Assembly: GCF_900099825.1 (NCBI RefSeq) | Contig: NZ_LT629693.1 | Span: 3,979,001 to 4,043,000, forward strand | DNA from: Bradyrhizobium ottawaense | GTDB lineage: Bacteria > Pseudomonadota > Alphaproteobacteria > Rhizobiales > Xanthobacteraceae | Direction: 5' to 3' | DNA length: 64,000 nt | In this document: one piece after another, positions 37,928 to 45,962 of the stretch | Layout of the letters: the number at the start of each line of letters is the position of its first letter | Position numbering within the stretch: the first letter of the stretch is position 1 | Position numbers and translations under genes: made by a program | Notes under the pieces: generated by a model | What the model was told of the DNA's origin: nothing | The model's database searches: none | The model's input: the letters and a program-made list of their open reading frames with translations, nothing else

Positions 37928-39327
37928 TGGAAGACCAGCTTGCGCGCCAGGAAGCGAAACCGCAAGAGCAGAAGCGTGGCATAAACCGCGGTCCCGACCG
38001 ACAGCCCGATCCAGACGCCGACCGCGCCCAACGGCGTGTGGAAGGCGAGCCACCAGGCGCTGGGGAAGCCGATCAGCCAATAGCTGATGGTGGCGAACAC
38101 CAGCGGCAGGCGGGTGTCGTTCATGCCGCGCAGCGATCCGGCGGCAATGGTCTGGATGGCGTCGGCGACAAAGAAGGTCGATCCGACCAGCAGCAATGTC
38201 GCGGACAGCTCCGCCGTGGCGTCGGTGCTCTCGCCGAGAAAAATTGTCGCGATCCCGAACCGGCTGAGAATCACGGCCAGTGTTAGAGCTGCGCCGATGG
38301 CGATGCCGAGCCATGTCGCCACCAGCCCGGCACGGCGAACCCCGCTCGCATCGCGGCGGCTGATGGCGTGGCCGACCCGCACCGTGGCGGCAATGCTGAT
38401 GCCGAACGGCACCATGAACAGGATCGCGGCGACCTGCAGCGCGATCTGATGCGCCGCCAGTGCCGTCATGCTGATCACGCCCATCAGAAGCCCAGCGGCG
38501 CCGAACAGGCCGTATTCGAGCAGGAACGAAATCGAGATCGGTGCACCGATCACGACGAGTTGCCGCATCAGGCCCCAGTCGACGCGCCAGACATGCCCGA
38601 GGGCGTGAAATTTCCGGAACGGACGGCGGCGCGCGACAAACCACAGCGCCGCCAGCAGCGTGCCGAAATTGACGATCGAGGTCGCGAGCCCTGCACCGAA
38701 CAGCCCGAGGTTCGGCAGGCCGAACGCCCCGTACAGCAGCAGATAGACCAGCAGCGCATTGGCCGGGATCGCGGCCAGCGTGATCCACAGGATCGGCTCC
38801 GGCCGGTTGACCGCGCTCATGAAGCCGCGGATCGCCAGAAACCACAGGGCGGGCAGGATGCTCCATGTCAGCCCGAGCAGATATTGCTGCGCCAGATTGG
38901 CGGCCACCGGCGACTGTCCCAGCATCAGCAGGATCTGCTCGCCGCGGAACGACAGCGCCATCATCGGCAGTGCGATGAACAAAGCGGCCCACAGGCCGAC
39001 GCGGAGCGAACGGCGGATGCCGTGCGGATTGCGGGCGCCGAACGCCTGCGCTGCCAGCGGCGCGACAGCGGAGACCAGCCCCATGCCAAAGGTGAAGCTG
39101 ACGAAGTAGACGGTGTGCGCCAGTGACGCTGCGGCCACGGCCTCGCTGCCGAAGCGGCCGATCAGGGCAATGTCGGTCGTCATCATCGCGATCTGCCCGA
39201 GCTGCGTCAGCGCGATCGGGACGGCAAGCTTCAGCGTCTCGCCGAGTTCGGCGGCGAGATGATGGCTGCCCGTCATCGCGGCAGTCGGCGCGATCGATGC
39301 AGTTTCGATTTTGTCTGATAGGGCCAT
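37924..39327 (-). CDS. MATE family efflux transporter
   Basis: A 467-residue multidrug and toxic compound extruder with about 12 membrane helices. NorM-like features include LKLAVPIALTQLGQIAMMTTDIALIGRFG at the first helix, AQAFGARNPHGIRRSLR (conserved Q-x-x-G-A) and a pseudo-symmetric second half (GAPISISFLLEYGLFGAAGLLMG). It probably couples drug or metabolite export to Na+ or H+. It is coupled to the DUF2867 gene downstream. Confidence 0.93.
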   Translation of the reverse strand: MALSDKIETASIAPTAAMTGSHHLAAELGETLKLAVPIALTQLGQIAMMTTDIALIGRFGSEAVAAASLAHTVYFVSFTFGMGLVSAVAPLAAQAFGARNPHGIRRSLRVGLWAALFIALPMMALSFRGEQILLMLGQSPVAANLAQQYLLGLTWSILPALWFLAIRGFMSAVNRPEPILWITLAAIPANALLVYLLLYGAFGLPNLGLFGAGLATSIVNFGTLLAALWFVARRRPFRKFHALGHVWRVDWGLMRQLVVIGAPISISFLLEYGLFGAAGLLMGVISMTALAAHQIALQVAAILFMVPFGISIAATVRVGHAISRRDASGVRRAGLVATWLGIAIGAALTLAVILSRFGIATIFLGESTDATAELSATLLLVGSTFFVADAIQTIAAGSLRGMNDTRLPLVFATISYWLIGFPSAWWLAFHTPLGAVGVWIGLSVGTAVYATLLLLRFRFLARKLVFQ

Positions 39328-39433
39328 ACGAAAAACACCAGCATTGTCGCGCGGTATCGCCGCGGTTCATTCCGCCGGTGCCGGTCTGTTTAACGGATAG
39401 CGCAAAGCGTGCAATCACGATTAATTGCGAAAA

Positions 39434-40750
39434 CTAGGAAATTACAGCGGGCATTCGGACCGTCGCACGGAGACCCGTCGCGCCGGCGGAAGCGACGTTT
39501 TGAACGGTTACGACGCCACCAAGATTGTCGACGATCCGCTTGACGATCGACAAGCCCAGCCCGGAGCCTTCGCCCTGATGCCGGGTCCCGCGAAAAAACG
39601 GTTCGAAAATGCGATCGAGATCCTCCGGTGGGATTCCCGGCCCGGTGTCCTCGACCGTGAGCGTGGCGCCATCGCGGCCGCACTGTACGGAAATATCGAT
39701 CTTTCCGCCCCGAGGTGTGTGCCGAAGGGCATTGTCGAGAATATTTCGGATCAGGATCTCGATCATCAGCGGCTCGGCATCAATCCGGCACGGCTGAATT
39801 TCATCGAAACCCAGATCGATTCCTTTTTCCGCCGATTCCGGCAGCAGGTCGGCGACGACGTTGCGCGCGCAGCGGTCCAGCTCGACCACAGCCGCCGGAA
39901 CAGCCGGGTCGAAGTCGTGGCGCGCAAGGGTCAATAGTTGTTCGAGCAGGCGGCTGGTGCGCCGTGCCCCTTGCTTGAGCGCATCAAGGCGTTCCGCGCT
40001 CTCCTGCGACAATACGACCTGGTCCAGGTTTTCGGCCTGTAACGTCAAGGCGGTGATGGGCGTTCGCAATTCGTGCGCGGCGTCGGCCATGAAACGGCGC
40101 TGGCGCTCGACCATGACTTGAATGCGTCGCAACAGGCGGTTGATCGAGGCGATGAAGGGCCGCAACTCCTGTGGCACGCCGTCAAGCGCCAGCTCCTCGA
40201 GATCGTCCGCGCGCCGGGTGTCGAGTGTTTCCGCGATGCTGGTCATCGGGCGCAACGATTGGCGGACCAGGATGGCGGTCACCAGCAACATCAACGGGAC
40301 AAGCAGCAGCAGCGGGACGACGGTATGGAAGGCGCTCGCGGTTGCAATCTCCTCGCGCACGGAAGTGGGTTGTCCGACCATGACCCGGCTGCCGTCGGCC
40401 CTGGTGCGGATCAACACCCGCCATCGCTCGCGTCCGCGCGCGACATCGCGGAGGCCGTCGTCGAGCGTCAGCAGTAGTCCGCCCGCAGCCGCATTGTCGC
40501 TGCGCCTTCCCAATTCCTCGATGACCAGCCGGTTCTCGGCGTCGACGCCGTTGCCGGGCGCCGCTGGCGTCATCTTCGTTTCAAAGCGACCGTCGATCGC
40601 CAGCGCTGCAATCTGGGTCAGCGTGGCATCCTGCATTTCGATCGCCTCGTCGAAGGCGTAGCGGAAAGCGAAGAAGCCGGCCGCGGCGCAGGTCACAGCG
40701 ACCATGGCCGTCAGTCCGACAAAAAGGCGGCCACGAAGCGAGGGGGTCAT
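39434..40750 (-). CDS. Sensor histidine kinase (QseC/PmrB type)
   Basis: A 438-residue membrane kinase. A first helix at about 8-30, a periplasmic sensor of about 120 residues of the QseC type (QDATLTQIAALAIDGRFE), and a second helix at about 155-175 (VVPLLLLVPLMLLVTAIL) are followed by a linker, the HisKA box FMADAAHELRTPITALTLQA, the N box NILDNALRHTPRGG, and G boxes VEDTGPGIPPEDLDRIFEPF and GSGLGLSIV. Its ATG overlaps the response-regulator stop (ATGA). Signal unknown; its output regulator lies beside an operon with matching binding boxes. Confidence 0.95.
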   Translation of the reverse strand: MTPSLRGRLFVGLTAMVAVTCAAAGFFAFRYAFDEAIEMQDATLTQIAALAIDGRFETKMTPAAPGNGVDAENRLVIEELGRRSDNAAAGGLLLTLDDGLRDVARGRERWRVLIRTRADGSRVMVGQPTSVREEIATASAFHTVVPLLLLVPLMLLVTAILVRQSLRPMTSIAETLDTRRADDLEELALDGVPQELRPFIASINRLLRRIQVMVERQRRFMADAAHELRTPITALTLQAENLDQVVLSQESAERLDALKQGARRTSRLLEQLLTLARHDFDPAVPAAVVELDRCARNVVADLLPESAEKGIDLGFDEIQPCRIDAEPLMIEILIRNILDNALRHTPRGGKIDISVQCGRDGATLTVEDTGPGIPPEDLDRIFEPFFRGTRHQGEGSGLGLSIVKRIVDNLGGVVTVQNVASAGATGLRATVRMPAVIS

Positions 40751-41409
40751 GAAGGCTTGTCCACCATCCATCCGACGCCCCGGACATTCCGGATAACCTG
40801 CGGCCCAAGCTTCTTGCGGATGGCGTGGATCAGGAACTCGACGGCGTTGCTTTCGACCTCCTCGTTCCAGCCGTAGATCGTCCGTTCCAGTTCGCCGCGC
40901 GACAAGATGCTGCCGGGCCGCATCAGCAGCGCCTGGAGAAGTGCGAACTCCCGCGCCGTCAGCGCTGCCGTTTCGTCCCGGTGCGATGCCGTGTGCGTGG
41001 CGGGATCGAGCGTCGTTTCGCCGTTGCTCAGGATAGGCGAGGCGCCGCTGCCCTGCCTGCGCAGCACCGCGCGCATCCGCGCCAGCAACTCGCGGATTTC
41101 AAACGGCTTCACCAGATAATCGTCGGCGCCGAGGTCGAGCCCTTCGATTCGGTCCTCCAGTCCGTCTCGCGCCGTCACGATGATGACGGGCAGCCGTTCA
41201 CGCTTCGCGCGAAATTGACGCAATACCTCGCGGCCGTCGGCGAGCGGCAGCCCGAGGTCGAGCAGCGCGACGTCGTAACTCTCGATCCCGGCAGCCTCGA
41301 TTGCGGTAACGCCGTCGGTGACCCAATCGACCGCGTATGCGGCATCCTTGAGCGCCTGCACCACGGCGGCCCCGATCATCCGGTCATCTTCCACGACGAG
41401 CACGCGCAT
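40747..41409 (-). CDS. OmpR-family response regulator (QseB/PmrA type)
   Basis: A 220-residue regulator. The receiver has Glu-Asp-Asp at MRVLVVEDDRM, the phospho-acceptor in VALLDLGLPLADGREVL, Thr in IIVTARD and Lys in DDYLVKPFEI. The winged helix contains YGWNEEVESNAVEFLIHAIRKKLG, the hallmark of the QseB/PmrA/TctD branch. That branch binds CTTAA-type direct half-sites spaced by five bases; two such boxes lie in the divergent promoter region. The ATG at 41409 follows GGAAAGG and is preferred to 41427. Confidence 0.95.
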   Translation of the reverse strand: MRVLVVEDDRMIGAAVVQALKDAAYAVDWVTDGVTAIEAAGIESYDVALLDLGLPLADGREVLRQFRAKRERLPVIIVTARDGLEDRIEGLDLGADDYLVKPFEIRELLARMRAVLRRQGSGASPILSNGETTLDPATHTASHRDETAALTAREFALLQALLMRPGSILSRGELERTIYGWNEEVESNAVEFLIHAIRKKLGPQVIRNVRGVGWMVDKPS

Positions 41410-41449
41410 CAGGGGCCTTTCCATCAACCCGTCAGTGTCCGGCGCGACA

Positions 41450-41466
41450 CTTAGGAGGAGCTTAGC
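41450..41466 (+). promoter_or_regulatory. QseB/PmrA-like box 1 (CTTAGG-N5-CTTAGC)
   Basis: Two half-sites, CTTAGG and CTTAGC, are separated by AGGAG, giving 11 bases start to start as in PmrA-type boxes. It reads rightward, toward the COG4705 operon, and lies 41 bases from the regulator start codon. A second box with the same half-sites and spacing lies on the other strand at 41512-41528. Confidence 0.65.
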
Positions 41467-41511
41467 GCCGCCTGTGGGCCGGCTCGAGCGATTTCCGGAA
41501 CAAGACCGGCC

Positions 41512-41528
41512 GCTAAGTTGCTCCTAAG
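41512..41528 (-). promoter_or_regulatory. QseB/PmrA-like box 2 (CTTAGG-N5-CTTAGC, inverted)
   Basis: Read on the minus strand it is CTTAGG, AGCAA, CTTAGC: the same half-sites and spacing as box 1 with a different spacer, pointing leftward to the regulator-kinase operon and ending 59 bases before the first COG4705-type gene. Identity of half-sites but not spacers suggests selection for protein binding. Confidence 0.65.
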
Positions 41529-41586
41529 TCGCCCGCTTCAGGTTGCTCCGGCGAATGCGCAGGGTGATCCCTGAAGGAGAACGAGC

Positions 41587-42372
41587 GTGCCGGAACCGAA
41601 GATTTTGAGAGAGCCGATGCTGAACAAGGTTCCGGGTATCACGCTCGCATTCTGGATCATCAAGATCATGTCCACAACCGTCGGAGAAACCGGCGCGGAC
41701 TATCTGGCGAAGAACGTCGGTCTCGGAACCGTGATGACGGACGCCATCATGGCGTCGCTGCTGACGGCAATGCTGGTCGTTCAATTGTTGAAGCGGAGCT
41801 ATGTGCCCTGGGTCTACTGGTTGACCGTCGTCCTGGTCAGTGTGGTCGGTACGCAGATTACGGATGCGCTGACGGACGGGCTCGAAGTCAGTCTGTATCT
41901 CAGCACCACGGTGTTTGCCATGGCGCTCGCGGCCACCTTTGCGGTCTGGTACGCGAGCGAGCGGACGCTGTCGATCCATACGATTGTTACGACCCGGCGT
42001 GAGTTGTTCTACTGGGCAACGATTCTGTTCACCTTCGCGCTGGGTACCGCCGCCGGCGACCTCGCGACAGAGGCACTCGGTCTGGGGTTCAATGTCGGCG
42101 TTATCGTGTTCAGCGCCGTTATCGCCGCGCTTGCCGCCGCCTGGTACCTCGGCGCCAATCCGGTCCTGACGTTCTGGTTGGCTTATATCGTCACGCGGCC
42201 GCTGGGCGCATCGCTCGGCGATCTGCTGTCGCAGTCGCGCGAATATGGCGGACTCGGGTTCGGTACGGTCTCCACCAGCGCCATCTTTCTATCCGTCATT
42301 ATCGTGCTCGTGTCGTGGATCAGCTGGCAGACGCCGGCCGTCGAGCAGCGCGGGGACGGTTATCGCGTGTGA
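41587..42372 (+). CDS. COG4705-type four-repeat membrane protein, copy 1
   Basis: A 261-residue polytopic membrane protein of an uncharacterised family (COG4705-like). It holds four copies of an aromatic-Trp-x9-Gly-x4-Asp unit: W23-G33-D38, W78-G88-D93, W143-G153-D158 and W197-G207-D212. Each unit begins a hydrophobic segment and is followed by another, suggesting eight helices. First-repeat sequence: FWIIKIMSTTVGETGAD. The start is GTG with AAGGAGA upstream. First gene of an operon with a small exported protein and a second paralogue, divergent from a QseB/PmrA-type two-component system. The function is unknown; transport of a cation or small solute is a guess from the repeated membrane Asp. 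Confidence 0.88.
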   Translation: MPEPKILREPMLNKVPGITLAFWIIKIMSTTVGETGADYLAKNVGLGTVMTDAIMASLLTAMLVVQLLKRSYVPWVYWLTVVLVSVVGTQITDALTDGLEVSLYLSTTVFAMALAATFAVWYASERTLSIHTIVTTRRELFYWATILFTFALGTAAGDLATEALGLGFNVGVIVFSAVIAALAAAWYLGANPVLTFWLAYIVTRPLGASLGDLLSQSREYGGLGFGTVSTSAIFLSVIIVLVSWISWQTPAVEQRGDGYRV

Positions 42373-42403
42373 TGCTTGAACGTTTCAAAAAAGGAGAAGC
42401 CAA

Positions 42404-42808
42404 ATGAAGAAGACCTGTCTCGTGGCCGCGACCATTATCCTGTCGATGGCGAACGTGAATTTTTCGAAGCCGCCGCTCCAGCGCGTAACCTTCATTGCGG
42501 ACGTCGAAGCGGCGATGTCGTCGAAGCTCGGCGACCTGACCGCGTTCCGGACCATCGCGGTCGATACGTCCGCGCTGGTCGATAAGGGCGATCTGGCTGC
42601 CGCCAAGACCCGGGTCAAGGATCTCGAGACCAAATGGGATGACGCCGAAGCAGGGCTGAAGCCGCGTGCGGCCGCCGATTGGCACATCGTGGACAAGGCG
42701 ATCGACCGGGTGCTGTCCGAACTTCGCGCCGGCACGCCCGATGCGGCGAAGTGCAAGGCGGCGATCGCCGATCTCCTGAACGTGATGGACTCGGTCGGAA
42801 AGACCTGA
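42404..42808 (+). CDS. Small exported helical protein
   Basis: A 134-residue protein with a short signal-like N-terminus ([16 protein letters not shown]; cleavage after Ala16 is plausible) and a helical, charged body ([40 protein letters not shown]). One Cys (CKAAIADLL) remains in the mature part. It has a strong AAGGAGA ribosome-binding site. It sits between two COG4705-type genes in the same operon, so it is probably a periplasmic partner or sensor for them. No known family was recognised. Confidence 0.8.
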   Translation: MKKTCLVAATIILSMANVNFSKPPLQRVTFIADVEAAMSSKLGDLTAFRTIAVDTSALVDKGDLAAAKTRVKDLETKWDDAEAGLKPRAAADWHIVDKAIDRVLSELRAGTPDAAKCKAAIADLLNVMDSVGKT

Positions 42809-42859
42809 GCCAGCCGACGTTGAAGACCGGGTGGACAGGCCATGCAAACAAGGTAACCG

Positions 42860-43633
42860 ATGCCATATGAAAATAGCGACACCATCGCCAAGGTCCCCGC
42901 CGTCACGCTCGGCTTCTGGATTATCAAGATCATCGCGACGACACTCGGAGAGACGGGCGGCGACGCGGTTTCGATGACGCTGAATTGGGGCTATGCGCTC
43001 AGCAGCGCCTTGTTTATCGGCCTATTCGTTGTTGCCGTCGCCGCCCAGATTGCCGCGAAGCGTTTCCATCCCTTCCTGTATTGGGCGGTGATCATCGCGA
43101 CCACCACGGCGGGGACGACGATGGCGGATTTCGCCGATCGCTCGCTCGGCATCGGATATCCCGGCGGGGCGCTGATCCTGTTCGGTTGTCTGATGGCATC
43201 CCTCGGCGTCTGGTACTGGCAGGCCGGATCGATCTCGGTCGAAACGGTCGCCTCACCGAGGATCGAAATGTTCTACTGGACCGCAATCCTGTTCTCTCAG
43301 ACGCTCGGTACGGCGCTCGGCGACTGGATGGCCGATACCAATGGGCTGGGATATGAACGCGGCGCGCTCGTGTTCGCGATCGGATTGATCGCCGTCGCCG
43401 TCGCATATTTCTTCACCGAGATTTCCCGCACGCTGCTGTTCTGGGCCGCCTTCATCCTGACGCGGCCACTCGGCGCCACCGTCGGCGATTTTCTCGACAA
43501 GCCGCTCGCGAACGGCGGATTAGCCTTCGGACGCTTTTATGCGTCGGCGATCCTTGCCGCGCTGATCGTGGGGTTGATTGTGCTTCTGCCGCAGCGAGCC
43601 GGAAGGCATCCGGCGACTGTTTCCGAAACTTGA
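42860..43633 (+). CDS. COG4705-type four-repeat membrane protein, copy 2
   Basis: A 257-residue paralogue of the protein at 41587. The four-unit pattern is exact again: W20-G30-D35, W75-G85-D90, W140-G150-D155 and W195-G205-D210. Units 1 (FWIIKIIATTLGETGGD) and 4 (FWAAFILTRPLGATVGD) are most like their counterparts in copy 1, so the repeats arose before the gene duplicated. The two copies could form a hetero-oligomer. The C-terminus is short and basic. Its stop is 27 bases from the convergent feoB stop. Confidence 0.88.
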   Translation: MPYENSDTIAKVPAVTLGFWIIKIIATTLGETGGDAVSMTLNWGYALSSALFIGLFVVAVAAQIAAKRFHPFLYWAVIIATTTAGTTMADFADRSLGIGYPGGALILFGCLMASLGVWYWQAGSISVETVASPRIEMFYWTAILFSQTLGTALGDWMADTNGLGYERGALVFAIGLIAVAVAYFFTEISRTLLFWAAFILTRPLGATVGDFLDKPLANGGLAFGRFYASAILAALIVGLIVLLPQRAGRHPATVSET

Positions 43634-43660
43634 ACAGGTGGCGCCGGATCGCTGCTTCGG

Positions 43661-45535
43661 TCAACCCGCGCCGAGGGCCAAAGCGAGATGGTAGGCGAGA
43701 AACGACCCGGCATAGGCCAGCGCCAGCATGTAGCCGAAGGTGACGGCCATCCATTTCCAGCTGCCGGTCTCGCGGCGGATCACCGCGAGCGTCGACGCGC
43801 ATTGCGGCGCAAATATATACCAGACCAGCAGCGACATCGCGGTGGCGAGGCTCCAGTTGTGGGCAAGGACCTCGCCGATCCGGTCGGCGGCTTCCTTGCC
43901 GCCCTCGATCGCGTAGACCGTTCCCAGCGCCGCGACCGCGACTTCGCGGGCGGCCATGCCGGGGATCAGCGCGACCGCGATCTGCCAGTTGAAGCCGAGC
44001 GGCGCCAGCGCAGGCTCGATGGCATGGCCGATGATGGCGGCGAGGCTGTAATTGATGGCAGGACCTTCCGCGCCCGCCGGCGGCTGCGGGAACGACGCCA
44101 GAAACCAGATCAGCACCATCATCGAGAAGATCGTCGTTCCCGCGCGGTACAGGAACGCCTTGGCGCGCATGTAGATGCCGAGCGCGATGCTTTTGGCGCG
44201 CGGCAATTTGTAATCCGGCAGCTCCATCATGAACGGCGAGGGCTCGTAGTCCCGTCCCATCACGAATTTGGCGACGAACGATACCGACAGCGCACTGGCG
44301 ATGCCGGCGGCGTAGAGGCCGAACATCACCAGGCCCTGAAGATTGATCAGGCCAAGCACCTCGCGTTGCGGAACGAAGGCGGAAATGATCAGCGTGTAGA
44401 CCGGGATCCGGGCCGAGCAGGTCATCAGCGGCGCGATCAGGATCGTGGTCAGCCGGTCGCGACGGTTGTCGATGACGCGCGCGGCCATGATTCCGGGAAT
44501 CGCGCAGGCAAAGCTCGACAGCAACGGGATGAAGGCGCGGCCATGCAGCCCGGCGCCGCCCATGATGCGATCCATCAGGAACGCGGCGCGCGCCATGTAG
44601 CCGAAATCCTCCAGCATCAGGATGAAGAAGAACAGGATGATGATCTGCGGCAGGAATACGATGACACTGCCGACCCCGGATATGACGCCGTTCTGCACAA
44701 AACTCTGCAGCAAGCCGTCCGGCAGGATCGAATGCGCCAGTTGGCCGAGCCCGGCGAAGCCCTCCGACAGCGATTCCATCAGCGGCTGGGCCCAGCTGAA
44801 GACGGCCTGGAACATGACGAACAGGATCGTCAGCAGGATCAAGAGGCCGGCGACCGGCTGCAGCACCACGGAATCGATCCGGTTGGTCAGATTATCGGGC
44901 TTCGCAGGCGCCGAGACGCAGGCTGCAATAATCCGGTCGGCATCCCGTTGCAGCGCGCGGAGTTCGGACGTCGAAAGCGGCCGCCAGGTATTGGAGGTGA
45001 CGCCGACGGGGGGCATTGGCGCGAAGGTGTCGAGGCGCTGCAACAGCTCGGCGGTGCCGCCCCTGCGGACCGAAACCGCTGTCGTCACGGGGATGCCGAG
45101 TTCCAACGTGAGGCGATCGGTATCGATCGTGATGCCGCGGTGGCGCGCCAGGTCGAACATGTTGAGAACCAGCAGCATCGGCCGGCCGACGCGCTTCAGC
45201 TCCAGAACCAGGCGGATGCTGAGGCGGAGATTGGTGGAGTCGGCGACACAGACGATGCAGTCGGGCGCGGCTTCGTCCCGTCTGCCGAGAACCACGTCGC
45301 GCGTGATTTCCTCGTCCGGACTGCGGCCCCGGAGCGAATAGGTGCCGGGCAGGTCGACGATCGCGACGCTGCGCCCGGCCGGCGTCACAAACGCCCCCGA
45401 TTTTCGCTCGACGGTCACGCCCGGATAATTGGCGGAGCGCTGCCGGCTGCCGGTGAGGGCGTTGAACAATGCGGTCTTGCCGCTGTTCGGCGTTCCGACC
45501 AGTGAGAGATTCAGCGGTGTGAGTTGCGCGTCCAT
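43661..45535 (-). CDS. feoB: Ferrous iron transporter FeoB
   Basis: Takes up Fe(II) across the inner membrane. The 624-residue protein has an N-terminal G domain (G1 GTPNSGKTALFNALTG, G3 DLPGTYSL, G4 LVLNMFDLA) followed by the polytopic region with two Gate/nucleoside-recognition domains (AFIPLLSSFACAIPGIMAARV; AAREVAVAALGTVYAI). At about 620 residues it is shorter than E. coli FeoB (773), as in other rhizobia. The ATG at 45535 lies four bases after the feoA stop; the extension to 45658 is antisense noise in feoA. Confidence 0.95.
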   Translation of the reverse strand: MDAQLTPLNLSLVGTPNSGKTALFNALTGSRQRSANYPGVTVERKSGAFVTPAGRSVAIVDLPGTYSLRGRSPDEEITRDVVLGRRDEAAPDCIVCVADSTNLRLSIRLVLELKRVGRPMLLVLNMFDLARHRGITIDTDRLTLELGIPVTTAVSVRRGGTAELLQRLDTFAPMPPVGVTSNTWRPLSTSELRALQRDADRIIAACVSAPAKPDNLTNRIDSVVLQPVAGLLILLTILFVMFQAVFSWAQPLMESLSEGFAGLGQLAHSILPDGLLQSFVQNGVISGVGSVIVFLPQIIILFFFILMLEDFGYMARAAFLMDRIMGGAGLHGRAFIPLLSSFACAIPGIMAARVIDNRRDRLTTILIAPLMTCSARIPVYTLIISAFVPQREVLGLINLQGLVMFGLYAAGIASALSVSFVAKFVMGRDYEPSPFMMELPDYKLPRAKSIALGIYMRAKAFLYRAGTTIFSMMVLIWFLASFPQPPAGAEGPAINYSLAAIIGHAIEPALAPLGFNWQIAVALIPGMAAREVAVAALGTVYAIEGGKEAADRIGEVLAHNWSLATAMSLLVWYIFAPQCASTLAVIRRETGSWKWMAVTFGYMLALAYAGSFLAYHLALALGAG

Positions 45536-45539
45536 CGGA

Positions 45540-45797
45540 TCAATCGACGAGTACAGCCATCGCCTCGCGCCGGCGGATCGCAACGGTTGCGTTATTGACG
45601 CGAACCGCGATCGGGTCGCGGCCGAACATGCCTTCGTGAAGCACCTCGACCCGCGCATCTTCCACGAAGCCCATCTCGATCAGGCGGCTTTCCAGTTCCA
45701 CGGGCGCCAGCACGGAAGCGCAAGCGGCGGCGTCGATGGCGCGTATCCGGCCGATGAAGCCGCGCTGGGCCTGTCCGAGCGACAAGGTCTTGGTCAT
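45540..45797 (-). CDS. feoA: Ferrous iron transport protein FeoA
   Basis: An 85-residue SH3-like cytosolic partner of FeoB: MTKTLSLGQAQRGFIGRI, LESRLIEMGFVEDARVEVLH and DPIAVRVNNATVAIRRREA fit the FeoA fold. It is the first gene of feoAB, four bases from feoB. The ATG at 45797 is chosen. The upstream gap (45798-45962) contains TTTAGAAT at 45881-45888, which resembles half of the iron-control element bound by Irr in Bradyrhizobium, and a perfect palindrome GGAATATTCC at 45906-45915. Confidence 0.93.
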   Translation of the reverse strand: MTKTLSLGQAQRGFIGRIRAIDAAACASVLAPVELESRLIEMGFVEDARVEVLHEGMFGRDPIAVRVNNATVAIRRREAMAVLVD

Positions 45798-45962
45798 GGA
45801 GTGGGCTCGATGTCGATGGAGGATCTGGAGCGTAGATAGGCTAATTCCGGGTGCAGCGTGCGACCGCACCGGCTCCGTAATTTAGAATCCCTATAAGTTA
45901 AGACGGGAATATTCCGATGAAGCGGCATTTGGCGCGCATTTGCCGGAATCCGTGGCTGCGCT

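Noticed and set aside
37928..39418. N-terminal 490 codons of the long minus-strand frame ending at 37454
   Set aside because: These read the MATE gene in the wrong frame. Only the last 157 codons, from the ATG at 37927, form the DUF2867 protein.
43688..45505. Plus-strand frame of 605 codons
   Set aside because: It is antisense to feoB, extremely rich in Arg, Gln and His, with no motif.
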